Source: Armatimonadota bacterium (GTDB lineage: Bacteria > Armatimonadota > Fimbriimonadia > Fimbriimonadales > Fimbriimonadaceae). From it: a stretch of 64,000 bases of DNA. Below, piece after piece: positions 61,212 to 64,000 of this stretch. A program made the translations under genes and the position numbers. The first letter of the stretch is position 1. Every line of letters starts with the position of its first letter. Under the pieces are notes generated by a model. It saw nothing but the letters and a program-made list of their open reading frames with translations, made no database searches and was not told the DNA's origin. Where the stretch lies: positions 62,001-126,000 of the forward strand of contig JAFLBD010000001.1 of assembly GCA_017303935.1 (NCBI GenBank), given 5' to 3'.

Positions 61212-62719
61212 CTCAGTCGGAAGCGAATCTTCAGTCGATCGGCGCGGCGTACTTCGATGTCGGCGAGCGCCTGAACTCGTACCGGGCGACCGTATTGCCG
61301 AATTTCGCGGACAATCGAAATGACGTCCTCATCTTCGATGGTACCAAGCGGCGCATCCGAGCCATTGACAGGGATCATCTTGTCTTTGATCGCCTTCGCC
61401 GATACGGTCGTCGATAGGAACGTATTCAGGTTCTCCAGGATCAAACTCTCTGGGAGGGAACCGTCAATCCTCGTCTCTGCGATGACCTCTCCTTGTCGAT
61501 AGACCACGCTGTTCGGAAGGATGATCGCCTGTGCAGGGACCGGCTCGTCTGCAAACGAATTCAGCACGCATTCGAGCAGCACAACAATTTGCTCGTTCTT
61601 CGCTGTCATTAACTTGACGATGGCATCGTGGGCCGCAGTGCCGGATGTCGGCTCACCATTCCGCCCTGCCGGACCGAAGAGCGCGACGATATCATTGCCC
61701 GCGTCTGGCTTGGCACCTTTGCGCTCGGCGGCCAATCTTGCGTTTCGTATCAACGCGTTGAGTGCGTTCTCCGCTTCTGCCGTGCTCGCGTTGTCGGTCA
61801 GGGTGATTCGCGCGAGTTCCGCGCCACGAGAATAGACCATCGGCTTCGTGCGTGCCGCGCCGGCGGAGTTGAACAATCCTTGACTCAGCGACTGAAGTTG
61901 GGCAATCTCTTGGCGTGTTTTTTCCTGCTCCTCTTTTATTTGCTCAAGCTGCTTCGCTGCTTGGTCAATCTGCTTGCGGAACTCTTCGTCCGCGTTCTCA
62001 TACTGCTCTTGCGCCGTTTTGAGCTCGGACTCTAGTCGCTGTTTCTGCCCTTCCAGCTTTTCGTTTGAAGTCTCCAAGCTTCGTACTGCCAGATCGAGTC
62101 GCGTCTGAAGCGCGGTCATCTCGCGGAGTTGCTCGCTGGCTTTCATCCCGCTTTGTTTGATCGCTTCATATTCCTTGGTGAGTTCGCGAACCTCGGAGGT
62201 GCGATTGCCCACTTCATTACGCAAGGAATTGACGTTCTTCAGCAGCATCGTTGCCTTAAGCCGCAAAACCCGAGCCTGGCTTGTGGTCATCGAAAGATCT
62301 TTCTTGGTTCTCGCCAGAGCTTTGGTGATCTGATTCCGCTCATTGGTGAGCTGCGTCCTCGACGACTGGAGTTCTAGCAAATCTTTCGTTTGGTCTTCGA
62401 GCTTTTTGCTTTGGATCGAAATCTCGGCCTGCTTTTTTCGTAGTTCGCCCTCGGACTGGCTGAGTTCAGCGCGAACACGCTCGCTCTCGGTAAGCATCAC
62501 TCGCACATCTTGGCTCGCGATAGAGAGGAGCCCCAGCGTGACGATCGGAATGATTGCACCCGCGCTTGTAGTAAAAAGTGCAGCCGTATGCTTCGGGCGC
62601 ATTCTTCCCAGCGTCAACCGCTTTTTGCCCAAGATTCGGCCAAGCAAGTCCGCAAAATACGCAATAACGCCGCCCATTACGAGCAACGAGATAATCAAAG
62701 TGAGCGTACCGGACTGCAT
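61208..62719 (-). CDS. DUF3084 coiled-coil membrane protein
   Basis: 503 aa. Two N-terminal membrane helices (TLIISLLVMGGVIAYFADLLG and AIIPIVTLGLLSIAS), a long coiled coil (about 75-285) and a globular C-terminal domain with ARITLTDNASTAEAENAL and ECVLNSFADEPVPAQAI. This is the DUF3084 layout of cyanobacteria and Deinococcus, function unknown; an envelope or division role is plausible from lptF/G next door. Six nt after the lptF/G stop. Confidence 0.8.
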   Translation of the reverse strand: MQSGTLTLIISLLVMGGVIAYFADLLGRILGKKRLTLGRMRPKHTAALFTTSAGAIIPIVTLGLLSIASQDVRVMLTESERVRAELSQSEGELRKKQAEISIQSKKLEDQTKDLLELQSSRTQLTNERNQITKALARTKKDLSMTTSQARVLRLKATMLLKNVNSLRNEVGNRTSEVRELTKEYEAIKQSGMKASEQLREMTALQTRLDLAVRSLETSNEKLEGQKQRLESELKTAQEQYENADEEFRKQIDQAAKQLEQIKEEQEKTRQEIAQLQSLSQGLFNSAGAARTKPMVYSRGAELARITLTDNASTAEAENALNALIRNARLAAERKGAKPDAGNDIVALFGPAGRNGEPTSGTAAHDAIVKLMTAKNEQIVVLLECVLNSFADEPVPAQAIILPNSVVYRQGEVIAETRIDGSLPESLILENLNTFLSTTVSAKAIKDKMIPVNGSDAPLGTIEDEDVISIVREIRQYGRPVRVQALADIEVRRADRLKIRFRLR

Positions 62720-62725
62720 AGCGAA

Positions 62726-63838
62726 TCAGCGATTCTTGAGGTGAATCGTCACTCCTCCTGCAATGAGACCGAGTAGCACAGGCGTAAAGCTCGCAACGTA
62801 CGCCGGAATCGCTCCACCTTGGGCGGTAATCGCCAAGATATTCGACACGAGCATGTAGCAGAAAATAATAATCACTGCCATCCAAAAGCCGGATGCAGCT
62901 CCTGTCCGGTGGTTTCGAATCCCCAACGGCGCGCCCACGATAGCATAGACGAGTGCCGCGAGCGGGAAGGATATCTTGTTCCAATATTGATATTCGAGGT
63001 TTACGATTTGCCCTTTAGACGCCTTGCCAGACCTCTTTTGCTCATCGATTTGGCTCCTCAATTCAGCGAGAGTTCGCGAGTCGCTGTCCTTCTGGCTTTC
63101 GGCCTGAAGATCAACCGGCTTGAATCCCATTTTGGGGATTTTTTCGGGCCACGCGCCATCTTCGAGTTCAACGCGCATGGTCGCATCCGCGCTGAGCAAG
63201 ACCGCTTTCCCAACAATTCGCCATTCAGAATCGTTCTCGTACCGCATCTCATCGGCGACCAAAAAGAACTGTGGCTCTCCACCTTCGTCGTACGAGGTGA
63301 TCGTAACGCCTTGCAGAGTTCTGTCGGCGATGCTGAAGTTACGAGCCGCGATCACCCCTTTTACTTTGCCGTCTTCTTTGATCGGATAGCTGGTCGTTTT
63401 TTCGCTTGAAAGCTCAATCTTCTTCTTGATCTCTTCCTGTAGAATGAGCGCCCGACCGGAAGCAAACGGAACCACGAACTCCGAAGTGATCAAGGCAAGA
63501 CCTGCGGTGAATACGCCAAACAATGCAACCGGAAGCATCACCCGGTAGAGGCTAACGCCAGCAGCCCGAATCGCTGTGATTTCGCTGTCCCCGCTCAATC
63601 GGCCGAACCCGAGCAGCGTCGCCAGAAGCACCGCCATGGGAAAAGTTTTCGCCATGATCCCCGGAAGCAAGAGAACCATGAGCTCCAACACGGTGAAAAC
63701 GGAAATCCCCTTGACCAGATAATTCGAAAGCTGGAACAGGAACGAACCTGCTGCAATGAGCACCGTGAAAATGGCGACTCCAAAAATCCAAGGGCCGACA
63801 ATATCGATGAGTATGAGGCGATCAAGCCTGCGCATCAT
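62726..63838 (-). CDS. LptF/LptG-type LPS export permease
   Basis: 370 aa. Six membrane helices around a periplasmic jellyroll (about 120-260). The first part LDRLILIDIVGPWIFGVAIFTVL, then DSEITAIRAAGVSLYRVMLPV (coupling helix) and the late WNKISFPLAALVYAIVGAPLGIRN are typical. It works with LptB to extract LPS from the inner membrane. Start ATG at 63838 or 63835, 3 nt after the lptB stop. Confidence 0.88.
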   Translation of the reverse strand: MMRRLDRLILIDIVGPWIFGVAIFTVLIAAGSFLFQLSNYLVKGISVFTVLELMVLLLPGIMAKTFPMAVLLATLLGFGRLSGDSEITAIRAAGVSLYRVMLPVALFGVFTAGLALITSEFVVPFASGRALILQEEIKKKIELSSEKTTSYPIKEDGKVKGVIAARNFSIADRTLQGVTITSYDEGGEPQFFLVADEMRYENDSEWRIVGKAVLLSADATMRVELEDGAWPEKIPKMGFKPVDLQAESQKDSDSRTLAELRSQIDEQKRSGKASKGQIVNLEYQYWNKISFPLAALVYAIVGAPLGIRNHRTGAASGFWMAVIIIFCYMLVSNILAITAQGGAIPAYVASFTPVLLGLIAGGVTIHLKNR

Positions 63839-63841
63839 CGT

Positions 63842-64000
63842 TTAGGTGTCCGAGCCTCCAGGGAACTGTTGCCCGAGATACCGCTGACGAACTCCCTCGT
63901 TGTTGACGATGTCATCCGCCTTGCCCTCGGCCCAGATTTTCCCTTCGATGAGGATGTGATTGTAGTCGGTGATTCCAAGGGTGGCCATCACGTTGTGGTC
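63842..64000 (-). CDS. lptB: LPS export ATP-binding protein LptB, 3' end
   Basis: The last 52 codons of an ABC ATPase, cut by the window edge. The H-loop His opens the fragment (DHNVMATLG), followed by ITDYNHILIEGKIWAEGKA and NNEGVRQRYLGQQF, the LptB-specific C-terminal wording. The stop (TAA) is at 63844-63842. Upstream part is outside the window. Confidence 0.85.
   Translation of the reverse strand, partial: DHNVMATLGITDYNHILIEGKIWAEGKADDIVNNEGVRQRYLGQQFPGGSDT

Overview
The window looks like a chromosomal segment of an aerobic, diderm (LPS-making) bacterium, most likely Armatimonadota of the Fimbriimonas type. This assignment is an inference from gene content: kdtA plus an Lpt permease/ATPase pair (outer membrane), MqnA (futalosine menaquinone route), alternative complex III fused in one cluster with a caa3 oxidase, a CtaA-CtaB fusion, DUF1800, DUF1579 and DUF3084 proteins, and moderate GC. 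No rRNA, tRNA, CRISPR array, integrase, transposase or phage gene was seen; gene density is high and many neighbours overlap by 1-4 nt.

Layout. 0-5.8 kb: MntR-type regulator, TPR protein, MBL hydrolase and DUF1015 on the minus strand, then ispA and ftsZ on plus. 5.9-18.4 kb: housekeeping and hypothetical genes (ASCH, alpha/beta hydrolase, DUF433 protein, purC, kdtA, TfoX-N, HerA/DUF853 ATPase, MFS exporter, DUF1800, DUF1579, SMP-30-like, DUF3298). 18.4-30.6 kb: a long minus-strand run of nine genes read as HTH_42 winged-helix protein, GH20 hexosaminidase, a YehQ-like protein without its SWIM zinc finger, a DUF5691-like protein, a MoxR AAA+ ATPase, a DUF5682 protein, a VWA protein, an acyl-CoA hydrolase/transferase and NhaA. 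The first seven are coupled by start/stop overlaps or a 4-nt gap. The MoxR/DUF5682/VWA/YehQ set is the counterpart of the poorly understood E. coli yehLMPQ genes and is the most interesting system here. 30.6-36.5 kb: a sugar-type binding lipoprotein, a PGRP amidase behind a possible attenuator or small RNA, a LacI regulator, a solitary sufB and an FN3-like protein. 36.5-40.6 kb: a 21-bp tandem repeat, mqnA, a GNAT, and a glycosidase-GT2-methyltransferase operon.

40.8-55.7 kb is a respiratory cluster: ctaAB (heme A synthesis), actABCDEF (alternative complex III), a small membrane protein, a SCO copper chaperone and ctaCDEF (caa3-type oxidase). Together these would carry electrons from menaquinol to oxygen, with the genes for heme A and CuA assembly alongside. 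55.8-64 kb: alr, an M28-PDZ peptidase divergent from a TetR regulator, purN, a PlsC-type acyltransferase, a YqgF-like nuclease, DUF3084, and LptF/G with the 3' end of lptB running off the edge.

A second unexplained signal is a short interrupted palindrome, ACC-ATTT-GGT, present 11 times, almost always inside genes (about 0.1 expected by chance). Variants with other 4-base centres lie between ispA and ftsZ and at the start of the GNAT gene.
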